Source: Pseudomonadota bacterium (lineage in GTDB: Bacteria > Pseudomonadota > Gammaproteobacteria > Steroidobacterales > Steroidobacteraceae). From it: a DNA stretch of 64,000 bases. The stretch is from contig JAJZDW010000012.1 of assembly GCA_021851405.1 (NCBI GenBank), positions 1 to 64,000 of the forward strand. The letters are read 5' to 3'. A program made the translations under genes and the position numbers. A model generated the notes under the pieces. The model ran no database searches, had not been told where the DNA came from, and worked only from the letters and a program-made list of their open reading frames with translations. Shown here piece after piece: positions 1-9,353 of the stretch (the stretch's first letter is position 1; every line of letters starts with the position of its first letter).

Positions 1-1886
1 CGTATACTGGGTTCGGGACGTCGAACGCTGTTGATCAGCCCGGGCCGGGCACGGCTTGGCTGATCAATGCGACCAATCCGTTCCTGAACAGCTAGGCCCA
101 ATCGGTGCTTGCAGCCGATGGTATTACTCAATTGTATTTGAATCGCAGTAACGTAGATGCGACGCCGTCGCCAATTAATGGCTTCGTGCGCACCGTCAAT
201 ATCAATTCTGAATTGAGCGGGAACTTCCGCCTGCTCAATCGCAGATTCGCCTGGAACGTTTCGTACTCACACGGCGAAGCGTATTCGAGTTATTCGAATT
301 ACAACTTCGTGTACGGAAATCCACAGTACAACGTTCCCAACCTTCTGGGGTATGCGCTCAACTCTGTGATGGGGGCTAACGGGCAGCCGGAATGTAGCGT
401 CACGCAACAGAACCCAAACTCCACCAACCCTTACATTGCTAACAGCGTGCCGTTTGATCCATTTGGAGTTGGTAACAATAGTGCGGCCGCTATTCGATAT
501 GTTACGGCTGATTTCGGCAACACAGCGGTGAACTGGCGGGACGATGCTCAGGCCAACATCCAGGCGCCGGTAGTGACGTTGCCGGCCGGAAAAGTGCGGT
601 CATCCGCAGGTGTGGAGTCTCGCTATGAATATGCGAACTTCAATCCTTCGCTTGCGTCGCTCGAAGGTATTGGCGACTCGGTCGCAATCAATGCAACACA
701 CGGGCATTTTGCGACACATGAGGCGTACACGGAAATGCGCATTCCATTGCTCGGGCGACGGTACCACTGGAAGTTCGCGCACACTCTGAGCTTTGATGCG
801 GCGTTCCGGCGAGTGAACAGCAGCCTTGCGGGATACAACAACGCCTGGAATTTCGGTGTGGTTTTCGCGCCGACGCGCGACATCGCGTTCCGGTTCGGAA
901 GGGCCCGCACCTATCGCGAACCTTCACTGCAGGAGGCGTTCTCGCCGACGACCAATGCGTATGACTACGGAACGGATCCGTGCACCGTGGCCAATATCGA
1001 TTCGGGCCCGAACCCGGCTGCGCGACAGGCCAACTGCGCCAAGGCTTTCGCGGCAATCGGCGCAAACCTGTCGACCTTCACCAGTTCAAACGTGGAGAAC
1101 TTCACGATTCCTGTGACGGCGGGCGGAAATCCGAGTCTGAATAACGATACCGCGCACTCCATGAATCTCGGGGTGATCCTGACGCCCCGCTGGGTACCGG
1201 GTCTCACAGTGAGTGCGGATTACATTCAGATTCTCGTCAGCCAGGCAATCGAGTATGCTGGTGTCGGGGTGCTGATGGAGCAGTGCTATGACGCCCCTCC
1301 GTCGCAGTATCCGGCGCCGACGTGCAGTGACTTCACTCGTCAGGCCGGTACGGGTCAAGTGATCAGTGCGAATGAGACGTTTATTAACGCGGGATTCAAT
1401 CACCTACGGTTGATCCAGTACAAATTGAACTACGATCATTCACTGAAGAGCCTGCCCCTGCTTGATCGCTTTGCTGATCCGGGGCGCATATCGTTCGCAG
1501 TCAACGCGGCAGATATGCGCGAGAACAACAGCTCTGTCTCTGGAAAAGGGTTCGACGTCATCGAGAGTGCGAACACCATCGGACTTCCGCGCTGGTCGTT
1601 CCAGGCGACGTTGGGTTACCATCGCGGACCGTTCCGAGCCTACTGGCAGACTAACTGCACCTCGCGAGAGTATTTCAACCTGACGTACACAGCATCGAAC
1701 CAGTTGCCGCTGACGATTCCCTCCAGCACGATCCACAATATGGATATCCTGTACAACTTTGGTAGGCACTATCAGGTTGGGGTGCACGTCTTCAACGTAT
1801 TCAACAAAGCTCCGCCGCAGCCGTGGACTTATGGCCCTGCGAATTTGGGTCGTATGTTCGAGGTGAGTGCGCGCGCCCGATTCTAG
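1..1886 (+). pseudogene. TonB-dependent receptor, C-terminal part, with in-frame amber stop
   Basis: Outer-membrane barrel of a TonB-dependent receptor; the 5' end lies outside the window. Reading frame 3 is open from the window edge to a TAG at 93-95 and then continues without any break to the stop at 1884-1886. The protein reads naturally across the TAG (NPFLNS, stop, AQSVLAADG), so a CAG-to-TAG change is the simplest reading. The 593 residues after it contain only strand-rich barrel and loops with no plug, and the protein ends VSARARF, with the terminal Phe typical of outer-membrane proteins. An internal GTG at 105 could in principle start translation, but there would be no signal peptide, so a functional product is unlikely. 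The alternatives are a sequencing error or an amber suppressor. Family assignment is good; the substrate is unknown. Confidence 0.72.
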
Positions 1887-1898
1887 GAGGTCCAGAGG

Positions 1899-1931
1899 CA
1901 GGCGTGGCGCATCGTTGATGCGCCACGCCTG
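1899..1931 (+). terminator. perfect 15-bp hairpin after the receptor gene
   Basis: A 15-bp perfect inverted repeat (arms 1899-1913 and 1917-1931, 3-nt loop GTT) starts 12 bases after the receptor stop codon. No U tract follows, so it may act as an mRNA 3' stabiliser or a Rho-linked end rather than a classical intrinsic terminator. Confidence 0.6.
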
Positions 1932-2406
1932 CGCTGTCGTGCAACGTCGCACGATCTTCCCTTCCTCCGCGCTCACTTGACTGGTGAGGAGGCACGATTT
2001 TCTTCGCTGTGGCCCAGCGTGCTTGTGTCCAGATTGGCCTCGCCAGCGCCCGCGCGATCGGTCGTATGCCGATGTCGAATCCTCGTCGCCCGTGATGGCC
2101 AGATCCAGCCCGAGTCATCCGATGGACGTCGTTTCTGATCTTGGCGACCGGTGCACTCGAGTCACCGCGGACCGCTTCGGTGCCTGTGTCACCCTGCTTG
2201 GCGAGCTCTTGCTACGCTAATTCCGTCTGGCGATACGAGCTAATTTGGACGCATCACGGGATGGTGGCGGTGGAAGGGTGTGCCGACCATCGTCTTCGGG
2301 AAGTCAGGCGAGGCGCCTACAGGCGCCTCGCACGTGCCGCGCGATCGGATGAACGCTGCTCTGCTGCGTCCGCGGCGTTACGGCGCAGCGTCACGGAGTC
2401 CAGTCG
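1932..2406. other. intergenic stretch between convergent genes
   Basis: No gene is convincing here: the short open frames lack ribosome binding sites and recognisable sequence. The one structured element is a perfect 10-bp stem with a TACA loop (2308-2331). It lies 76 bases past the stop of the minus-strand barrel gene and may help end that transcript. Confidence 0.5.
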
Positions 2407-3087
2407 TCAGAGGATTGTCCAGACGACGCCGAGTGACACCAGGTCGGGATGTCCCCCGTAGGCCGTGAATCGCTCGTACTCGGCGCGTACGCCCCAGTTG
2501 CCGACTTGCCATTGTGCGCCCGCACCGAGCGCGAGGCCGGTGGTCGTTTTGCTGACCGCCAAGGACTGGTATTGACTCTGACAACCGAGAATACCGCAGT
2601 AAATGCCGTGCGGGAGGTAACGTGCGTTCAGATTCGAGCCGATCCGGTCTATGCCTGCCTTTACATAAAAATCAACGATCGGTATGGGCAGGTAGAGCAT
2701 CGCGAACGCCGCTTCGCCTTTCTGTCCGATGCTTGCACTCGATGCAGAGACGCCGGTTCCGCCGAGAGAATCGAGATTCGAGACGCTGCCTCGACCCAGA
2801 TCGAAGTAATCCACTTCGGCGCCAAGCATTTCCAGGGCGCGTACGCCGAGACTGAACTGATAGCCCGAACCAGATCGGTCGAAGCTGTTGAACTGGCTCG
2901 CGATATTGGAGGGATTGAACGCGGTATCCCGGGCACGCAAGTTCGAGTGAGCGTAGGCGGCTCCGACGTACACGTTGAACAGGTTGGTCGCTGCATGGGC
3001 CTGTGGCAGCACGGTGAGCGCTGCGATGAGCAGGATGGCCGTGGCGGCGGTGCGCGGAGTGCTGCAAGAAGCATGTGAACCGGACAT
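2407..3087 (-). CDS. small outer-membrane beta-barrel protein
   Basis: A 226-residue secreted protein of the OmpA-like/opacity porin type. The start at 3087 is chosen because AAGGAG lies about 8 bases upstream. An in-frame GTG 24 bases further up has no such site. Residues 1-33 form a signal peptide (basic N-region, AILLIAALTVLP core, AHA cleavage). The mature part alternates Gly/aromatic strands (VYVGAAYAHS, YQFSLGVRALEMLGAEVDYFDLG, VRAEYERF) and ends GVVWTIL, typical of an eight-stranded barrel. It stands alone, convergent with the receptor remnant. Its role (adhesion, small porin or structural) cannot be told from sequence. Confidence 0.7.
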   Translation of the reverse strand: MSGSHASCSTPRTAATAILLIAALTVLPQAHAATNLFNVYVGAAYAHSNLRARDTAFNPSNIASQFNSFDRSGSGYQFSLGVRALEMLGAEVDYFDLGRGSVSNLDSLGGTGVSASSASIGQKGEAAFAMLYLPIPIVDFYVKAGIDRIGSNLNARYLPHGIYCGILGCQSQYQSLAVSKTTTGLALGAGAQWQVGNWGVRAEYERFTAYGGHPDLVSLGVVWTIL

Positions 3088-3633
3088 GGCGTAATTCTCC
3101 TTCGACTCCACTCTGTCGGACGCGCATCGCAGCTCTGCGCGGTACCAGGACCCCTATTCGTACTGCGGCGCGCGGAATTCGTCTTGCCCGAGGAATGTCG
3201 CAACTCGACGACGTCATCCGCGGGTCGTGATGCGGTGCAGCGACCCCACGCTGTCGCGATATCGAGACATTGCGGTGGCCGATGCAGATGCAGCGCAAGC
3301 TCAGGGATTGTACACGAGCTCAGGGGTCCTGCCGTTGGGAGCGGCGCGCAGCGATGGGATGCAGGGTGCATGCAGCAATCACTGTTTGCCCCGATTCTGA
3401 ATCGCGGACAGGTTGGATCGCGGGCTGCGAGTGCAGTATTGCGCCTGCTCGTGGCGCACGGGTGAACTCACCGTGTAATGTTGTGACACCTGGCAGCCAC
3501 GCCGCGCTGCGCGAAGCACTCGCCTAGCCCCTGCGATGGTTTGGCTGTGGAGTGCGCAACGCGAAGTATGCGCAGTACGCAAAACGCGCATACTCGCGAC
3601 GGCACAGGGATCGGCGCGCTCGAAAGTGATGCG
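3088..3633. other. intergenic region with hairpin downstream of glgA
   Basis: No convincing gene in 546 bases. It should hold the promoter of the barrel gene at its left end. At 3560-3598 a long inverted repeat (AGTATGCGC against GCGCATACT, extended by CGCG/CGCG around one bulged A) lies 35 bases past the glgA stop on the minus strand. It is probably the 3' end structure of that transcript. No U tract is seen. Confidence 0.5.
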
Positions 3634-5094
3634 CTATGTTCGGCTTAAGAGTCTCTGGTAGATTTCCAGGTATTGCCCGCTTTGGCGCTTCCAGGAGAAA
3701 TCCTTCGCCATGCCGTTGCGCACGATGCGTCGCCACTTCGTCGGTTCGGCGTACCAGTCGAGCGCAGTGTTCAGCGCCCACTCCAGAGCAGGTACGTCGA
3801 AGTCGTTGAACACGACGCCGGTGCCCTGGCCGCTCGCGGCATCGAAATGCTCGACCGAGTCGGCGAGTCCGCCGGTGCGTCGCACCACCGGCACCGTGCC
3901 GTAGCGCAGACTGTACATCTGGTTCAGTCCGCAGGGCTCGTACCGTGAGGGCATCAGGAAGAAGTCCGAGGCGGCCTCGATCCAATGGGCGAGCGCGTCG
4001 TCGTAGCCGCGGTGGAAGACGACCCGGCCGGGGAACTGTTCGGCCAAATCGCGGAAGAATTGCTCGTACGGCGCATCGCCCGTGCCGAGCACGATGAGCG
4101 CAAGGTCCCGTGCGGCGAGGACTCGTGGCAGCGCCTCGAACATCAGATCGATCCCCTTCTGGCGGGCGAGCCGGCTGACGATGCCGGCGAGCGGCACCGA
4201 TGCATCGCTCGTAAACCCCATGCGCGTGAGGAATGCGCGCTTCAGGTCGGTCTTGACGGTGAGGTGTTCGGCGTCAAAGTGCTGCGGCAGGTTCACATCG
4301 ACACGCGGGTCCCAGATGCCGTAATCGACACCGTTGAGAATGCCCGTCAGGTCGAGCTCTCGCATGCGCAGCGAGTCTTGCAGCCCCATGCCGTACTCGT
4401 CGGAGCAGATCTCGCGGGCGTGCGTCGGACTCACCGTGGTGAGGGCATCGGCATAGAGAATGCCGTGGCGCAGAGGATTGATGAAGCCGGCGCGCAGATC
4501 GTCCTGGTGCAGCAGATGGGCCTGATCGCCGAGCGCGAGGTCGCCCGCGTCGGCGGCGGAGAAGATGCCCTGGTATCCGATGTTGTGGATGGTCAGCACG
4601 GTGCGGGCGGCGGTGAACGCCGGCTCCTGCGCAAAATGCGTGCGCAGGAACAGAGGGGCGAACGCGGTGTGCCAGTCGTTGCAGTGCACGATCTGCGGGG
4701 CCCAGCCGAGCGCCGCGCAGGCCATGAGTGCCGCGCGGGTGAAGGCGAGAAACCGCAGGTGCTCATCCGGATCCCCCGTGTACAGCGTCGGGCGACCGTA
4801 GAGCACCGGGCAGTCGATGAGGTACACGCGTACGCCGGAGCCGGGCAGTGTGAGCGTCCCGACGGAAAAGACGTAGCGGTGGGATCCGAGCTCGAGCGCG
4901 ATGTCCTGCAGCCCCTCGACGGGCTGCGGCACGTACCGCGACCGGTCGATGCCGGCGTAGCCGGGAATGAACAGCCGGGCGTCATGGCCGTCGGCGTGCA
5001 GGCACTCGGCGAGGGCGCCGGCGACGTCCGCCAGGCCGCCGGTCTTGCACAGCGGGGTCGCTTCCGAGGCGAGGATCGCAACGCGCAGGCTCAT
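3634..5094 (-). CDS. glgA: glycogen synthase (ADP-glucose type)
   Basis: A GT5 glucosyltransferase that extends alpha-1,4-glucan from ADP-glucose in the cytoplasm. The ATG at 5094 gives 486 residues, the usual family size. The upstream open frame is low-complexity and not homologous-looking. The N-terminal half has the ADP-glucose-binding KTGGL motif (17-21). The second Rossmann half has the GSRLARQKGID-type segment (here GIVSRLARQKGID) and the hallmark EPCGLNQMYSLRYGT followed by VVRRTGGLADSV. No other glg gene lies nearby, so the pathway must be completed elsewhere. A tiny divergent open frame starts 22 bases upstream. Confidence 0.93.
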   Translation of the reverse strand: MSLRVAILASEATPLCKTGGLADVAGALAECLHADGHDARLFIPGYAGIDRSRYVPQPVEGLQDIALELGSHRYVFSVGTLTLPGSGVRVYLIDCPVLYGRPTLYTGDPDEHLRFLAFTRAALMACAALGWAPQIVHCNDWHTAFAPLFLRTHFAQEPAFTAARTVLTIHNIGYQGIFSAADAGDLALGDQAHLLHQDDLRAGFINPLRHGILYADALTTVSPTHAREICSDEYGMGLQDSLRMRELDLTGILNGVDYGIWDPRVDVNLPQHFDAEHLTVKTDLKRAFLTRMGFTSDASVPLAGIVSRLARQKGIDLMFEALPRVLAARDLALIVLGTGDAPYEQFFRDLAEQFPGRVVFHRGYDDALAHWIEAASDFFLMPSRYEPCGLNQMYSLRYGTVPVVRRTGGLADSVEHFDAASGQGTGVVFNDFDVPALEWALNTALDWYAEPTKWRRIVRNGMAKDFSWKRQSGQYLEIYQRLLSRT

Positions 5095-5115
5095 GGCGAG
5101 TAGGTCCGGATTATC

Positions 5116-5217
5116 ATGGGGACGATGCGCCGCTTCCTCATTGCTGTGGTCCTCACGCTGCTGCTCGCGATCTCGATCGGGATCGGGGTGGTCGTGGCCC
5201 GCTGGCCGTGGCTCTAG
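5116..5217 (+). CDS. possible 33-residue single-span membrane peptide
   Basis: Reads MGTMRRFLIAVVLTLLLAIS, then IGIGVVVARWPWL: two Arg, one roughly 20-residue hydrophobic helix and a Trp-rich tail, the layout of bacterial small membrane proteins. It diverges from glgA with 21 bases between the two start codons. The start may be the ATG at 5116 or at 5125; no strong ribosome binding site is visible, so it could be a chance frame. Nothing suggests a function. Confidence 0.4.
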   Translation: MGTMRRFLIAVVLTLLLAISIGIGVVVARWPWL

Positions 5218-5458
5218 GTCCGAGTGTACCGGAAGGGTGCGGCATTCCGGGTCCGCCCGGCCCGGGACGGACGCGCTGCCGCGCGCTGTCAAGCCGCCGT
5301 AACATACGTATCTAATTGAAAACAAAAGAGTTTATGGGTCTCCCTGCCGTCCGCGGGACGCCTCCCTGTTAGACTAGAGGCCTTCTCCAGCACAGTGAGC
5401 GGCGCGCTCCGGCCGGACCGGTGTGCGGTTCGCGCCCGGCGCCCGGAACGCATCCACC

Positions 5459-6973
5459 ATGTCGGCCTCCCCCTACGAACAGCTCGAAGAGGAATTCAAG
5501 CGGCTGCACGCGCTGCGCGGCGCGCTGTCGCTGCTGCGCTGGGACGCCGCGGTGATGATGCCGCGCGGCAGCGCGGACGTGCGCGGCGAGCAGCTCGCCG
5601 CGCTCGAGACCGAGCATCACGCGCTGCTCACCGCCCCGCGCATCAGCCGGCTGCTCGATCGGGCGCAGGCCAATACCCAGGGGCTCGAGGACTGGCAGGT
5701 CGCCAACCTGCGCGAGATGCGCCGCGAGCGCGATCACGCCATTGCCACCCCCGTGTCGCTGATCTCGCGCCTCACCAAGGCCGTCTCGCGGGCGGAAGTC
5801 TGCTGGCAGGACGCCCGCGCGAAAGGGCGGTTCGACCTGTTCGCCCCGCACCTGGAGGAAGTCGTGCACCTGGTGCGCGACAAGGCCGCGCTGCTCGGCC
5901 AGGCGCTGAACCTCGCCCCCTATGACGCGCTGGTCGATGAGTTCAGCCCCGGCATCACGACCGCAGACATCGACGCGATGTTCAAGGCGCTCTCGCGCCG
6001 CCTGCCGGCGCTGATCCGCGAGGTGATCGGCGCTCAGGAGAGCCGCCCGCCGCGCCCCATCGAGGGCCGCTTCCCGCACGCTAAGCAGCGTGCCCTCATC
6101 ATCGAGGTGATGAAACAGATCGGCTTCTCCTTCGATCGCGGTCGCCTCGATGAGAGCGAGCATCCGTTCACCGAGGGGGTGCCGGGCGACATCCGCGTCA
6201 CCACGCGCCTGGACGTCGCCGACCCTTTCACCGGACTGCTCGGCGCGATGCACGAGACCGGGCACGCCATGTACGACCTCGGACTGCCCCAGGACTGGCG
6301 CGACCAGCCGGTCGGCCGTGACCGCGGCATGGCGCTCGAGGAGAGTCAGTCGCTGCTGATGGAAATGATCGTCTGCCGCAGCCGCCCGTTCGTGCGGTAC
6401 GTGCAGCCGCTCATCGCCAAGCACTTCGGTCTCGGCGGTGCGGAGTGGGAAGTCGAGAACGTGTATGCACACCTGACTCGCGTGCGCCGCGGACTGATCC
6501 GCGTCGATGCCGATGAGCTGACGTATCCTCTGCACGTGCTGCTGCGCTACGAACTGGAGAAGCAGCTGCTCTCGGGCGAACTCGCGGTGCGCGATCTGCC
6601 CGAGGCGTGGAACGAGGGGATGCAGCAGCGCCTGGGGATCCGGCCGGGCAACGACACCGAAGGGTGTCTGCAGGATGTGCACTGGGCGGTCGGCTCGTTC
6701 GGGTATTTCCCCTCGTATGCCCTCGGCGCCATGATCGCCGCGCAGTTGTACGAGAGCCTGCGCAACGACGTGCCGACGCTCGATGAGCAGCTCTCCCGCG
6801 GAGAGTTCGGCGGACTGTTCGAGTGGCTGGGCACCCACGTGTACGGGCTCGGCGCGAAGGTGCCGGTGCAGGATCTGCTGCGCGGGGCCACCCGCAAACC
6901 GCTCTCGGCGGCTGCCTACATCCGCTATGCGGAGGGGAAGTACCTGGCGGCGGCCGCGAGCGAGGCGGCATAG
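5459..6973 (+). CDS. M32 family metallocarboxypeptidase (Taq type)
   Basis: A cytoplasmic zinc carboxypeptidase that trims C-terminal residues from peptides. It has 504 residues, the usual size. The zinc site HETGH is at 265-269, followed by the glycine-rich YDLGLP turn. The second signature normally reads HES(Q/G); here it is EESQ at 294-297. By spacing (26 residues from His269), Glu295 is the third zinc ligand and is retained, while the preceding His is replaced by Glu294. The ATG at 5459 is preferred to one 36 bases upstream because the homologous-looking sequence begins there. The next gene, ttcA, starts on the very next base, so they are likely cotranscribed. Confidence 0.9.
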   Translation: MSASPYEQLEEEFKRLHALRGALSLLRWDAAVMMPRGSADVRGEQLAALETEHHALLTAPRISRLLDRAQANTQGLEDWQVANLREMRRERDHAIATPVSLISRLTKAVSRAEVCWQDARAKGRFDLFAPHLEEVVHLVRDKAALLGQALNLAPYDALVDEFSPGITTADIDAMFKALSRRLPALIREVIGAQESRPPRPIEGRFPHAKQRALIIEVMKQIGFSFDRGRLDESEHPFTEGVPGDIRVTTRLDVADPFTGLLGAMHETGHAMYDLGLPQDWRDQPVGRDRGMALEESQSLLMEMIVCRSRPFVRYVQPLIAKHFGLGGAEWEVENVYAHLTRVRRGLIRVDADELTYPLHVLLRYELEKQLLSGELAVRDLPEAWNEGMQQRLGIRPGNDTEGCLQDVHWAVGSFGYFPSYALGAMIAAQLYESLRNDVPTLDEQLSRGEFGGLFEWLGTHVYGLGAKVPVQDLLRGATRKPLSAAAYIRYAEGKYLAAAASEAA

Positions 6974-7828
6974 ATGGACGCACCGGTGCACATGTCGCGG
7001 ACGTTGGCGCGTCTGCAGGCGAAGTTGCGCGGACAGGTGGGCAAGGCCATCGAGGACTTCGCCATGATCGGTCCGGGCGACCGGGTGATGGTGTGCCTCT
7101 CCGGCGGCAAGGACTCCTACGCCCTGCTCGATCTGCTGCTGTCGCTCAAGCGCAGCGCGCCGGTCGAGTTTTCTCTGCTCGCCGTCAACCTCGACCAGAA
7201 GCAGCCGGGCTTCCCGGCGCACGTGCTGCCGGAGTACCTGGCCGGCCTCGGCGTACCGTTTCACATCATCGAGCAGGACACCTACAGCGTGGTCAAGCGC
7301 GTGGTGCCCGAAGGGCGCACCATGTGCGGACTGTGCTCGCGACTGCGCCGCGGGGCGCTGTACCGCTTCGCCGCCGAGCACGGCATCACCAAGATCGCCC
7401 TCGGTCATCACCGCGACGATATCGTCGAGACGCTGTTTCTGAACCTGTTCTTCGGCGGCCGGCTGAAGGCGATGGCCCCGAAGCTGCTCTCCGAGGACGC
7501 CCGCCAGGTGGTGATCCGCCCGCTCGCCTACGTCGCGGAGCGCGACATCGAGCGTTACGCGCGCGGCCGGTGCTTCCCGATCATCCCCTGCAAGCTCTGC
7601 GGATCGCAGGACAATCTGCAGCGCGTGGCCATCAAGCGCATGCTCAGCGAGTGGGAGCGCGCCTACCCGGGGCGCACCGAGAGCATCTTCTCCGCGCTGC
7701 GCAACCTCGATCCGGCCTCCCTCGCCGACCCGCGCCACTTCGACTTCGCCGCGCTCGAGGCGCAACGCATCGCGCCGATGAACGCCGCGGAGGAGCTCGA
7801 GCTCGCGACGGTCGGCGACCTCGGCTGA
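6974..7828 (+). CDS. ttcA: tRNA 2-thiocytidine(32) synthetase
   Basis: Adds sulfur to cytidine 32 of certain tRNAs using ATP and an Fe-S cluster. It has 284 residues. The PP-loop SGGKDS is at 43-48. Cluster/sulfur cysteines are the pairs CGLC (118-121) and CKLC (206-209), in the order typical of TtcA. The conserved GHHRDD segment and the FFGGRLKAM segment are present. It begins immediately after the carboxypeptidase stop, which implies translational coupling, and is followed 18 bases later by the phosphatase/ADP-ribosylhydrolase fusion. Confidence 0.94.
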   Translation: MDAPVHMSRTLARLQAKLRGQVGKAIEDFAMIGPGDRVMVCLSGGKDSYALLDLLLSLKRSAPVEFSLLAVNLDQKQPGFPAHVLPEYLAGLGVPFHIIEQDTYSVVKRVVPEGRTMCGLCSRLRRGALYRFAAEHGITKIALGHHRDDIVETLFLNLFFGGRLKAMAPKLLSEDARQVVIRPLAYVAERDIERYARGRCFPIIPCKLCGSQDNLQRVAIKRMLSEWERAYPGRTESIFSALRNLDPASLADPRHFDFAALEAQRIAPMNAAEELELATVGDLG

Positions 7829-7846
7829 CCGGCGCGCGCTGCCCCC

Positions 7847-9283
7847 ATGGATGCCGCACTCGCCCCGCCGCTCGCCAACGCCTACTGGGTCTATCCCGGG
7901 CTGCTGCTCGCCGGGGAGCATCCGCTCGCCCAGGGCGCGCAGGCGGCGCGCGAGCGGCTGGCGCGCCTGCGCGATGCGGGGATCCGCGCCATCGTCGATC
8001 TGACCGCGCCGGAGGAGATCGACGCGTACGACGATGCGCTGCCGCTGGCAGTGGAGTATCACAGGAAGCCGATTCCCGACCACGGCGTGCCGGCGCGACG
8101 CGAACACATGGACGAGATCCTCGAGTGTCTGCACGAGTCGCTCGAGGCCGGCAGGCCCTGTTACGTGCACTGCCGGGCGGGAATCGGCCGCAGCGCCACG
8201 GTGATCGGCTGTCTGCTCATCGAGCGCGGCCTCACCGGCGAGCAGGCGCTGGCAGAACTTCAGCGGCTCTGGGAGCAGTCGGCGCGTTCGGCGGACTGGC
8301 CGCGCATCCCGGAGACCCAGGCGCAGCGCGAATACGTGCGCACCTGGCAGGCGCGCCCCATGCCCCGACGCGAGGCCGCGGCGCGAGCGGACGATCCGCT
8401 GTTCGATGCCGCGGCCCTCGCGGCCGCCCGTGCATTGCGCGAGCGTTTCCTCGGGGCGCTGATGGGGCTCGCCGTCGGCGATGCGGTCGGCGCGGCCACG
8501 CAGTACCGCCGGCCCGGCACCTTCACACCCGTGGCCGACATGCTCGGCGGCGGGCCGTTTGCGCTGCCGCGCGGCGCCTGGAGCGACGATACCGCGATGG
8601 CGCTGTGCCTGGCGCAGAGCCTGCTCGAGTGCGAGGGGTTCGACCCGGCCGACCAAGTCGAGCGCTATCGGCGCTGGCAGCGTGACGGACACCTCTCGGC
8701 GACGGGCCAGTGCCTGGGCATCACCGCGAGCACCGCGCACGCGTTGGCGGTGGCCGGGTGGCGCCACCAGCCGTTCTCCGGTTCGCATGATCCGGCTCAG
8801 CTCGATCCGGAGCCGCTCTCGCGGGTCGTCGCGCCCGTGCTGTTCGCGTTCGCGATGCCGGCGGAGGCCGAGCGGCTGGCCCGCGAATCGGCCCGCACCA
8901 CCTGCCAGGCCAACACGGTGCTGAGCGCGTGTGCGGATCTCGCCCGCGCGCTGCTCGCGGCTCTGCACGGTGAGCCGAAGGCCCGGATCCTCGCCGAGCA
9001 GCGGCCGGCCCCGGCCGGCAGCGCCGGCAAGGGCGTCACGCGGGCACTCGCCGGGGCGTTCGAAGCGTTTGCCGCGACCGGCAACTTCCGCGCCGCGGTG
9101 CTGCATGCGGCCAACCTCGGCGGCGACTCGGACGTCACCGCGGCCGTGTGCGGTCAGCTCGCCGGTGCATTCTACGGCGCCAGTGCCATCCCCGCGCCCT
9201 GGCGCGAGGCGCTGCTGCGCGCCTCGCTGATCGAGGCCTTCGCCGATCGTTTCCTCGCGCACGCGCTGGTGCACATGGGCTGA
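7847..9283 (+). CDS. dual-specificity phosphatase fused to ADP-ribosylglycohydrolase
   Basis: One 478-residue protein with two catalytic modules. Residues 1 to about 165 are a Cys-based phosphatase with the P-loop HCRAGIGRS (Cys109, Arg115) and a likely general-acid loop near DHGVP. From about 200 to the end is an ADP-ribosylglycohydrolase (DraG/ARH) fold: GLAVGDAVGAATQYRRPG, the metal-binding WSDDTAMAL (about 245-253) and the C-terminal metal motif GGDSDVTAA (Asp427, Asp429, Thr431). The first module would dephosphorylate protein or nucleotide substrates; the second would cleave ADP-ribose from proteins or small molecules. It is encoded between ttcA and the peptidase/ATP-grasp cluster, 70 bases before the latter. 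The biological substrate is unknown. Confidence 0.82.
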   Translation: MDAALAPPLANAYWVYPGLLLAGEHPLAQGAQAARERLARLRDAGIRAIVDLTAPEEIDAYDDALPLAVEYHRKPIPDHGVPARREHMDEILECLHESLEAGRPCYVHCRAGIGRSATVIGCLLIERGLTGEQALAELQRLWEQSARSADWPRIPETQAQREYVRTWQARPMPRREAAARADDPLFDAAALAAARALRERFLGALMGLAVGDAVGAATQYRRPGTFTPVADMLGGGPFALPRGAWSDDTAMALCLAQSLLECEGFDPADQVERYRRWQRDGHLSATGQCLGITASTAHALAVAGWRHQPFSGSHDPAQLDPEPLSRVVAPVLFAFAMPAEAERLARESARTTCQANTVLSACADLARALLAALHGEPKARILAEQRPAPAGSAGKGVTRALAGAFEAFAATGNFRAAVLHAANLGGDSDVTAAVCGQLAGAFYGASAIPAPWREALLRASLIEAFADRFLAHALVHMG

Positions 9284-9353
9284 AGCGGCCCGCCCGGACT
9301 GCTAAGCTCGCTGCTCCCGCATTGCACTTGCCCTCCACCGGGCGAGGTGGCCG

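Noticed and set aside
5369-9274. A 1301-codon open frame on the minus strand opposite the carboxypeptidase, ttcA and fusion genes
   Set aside because: It is the antisense mirror of three recognised genes; high GC suppresses stop codons, and its translation is Arg/Gln/Leu-rich with no domain.
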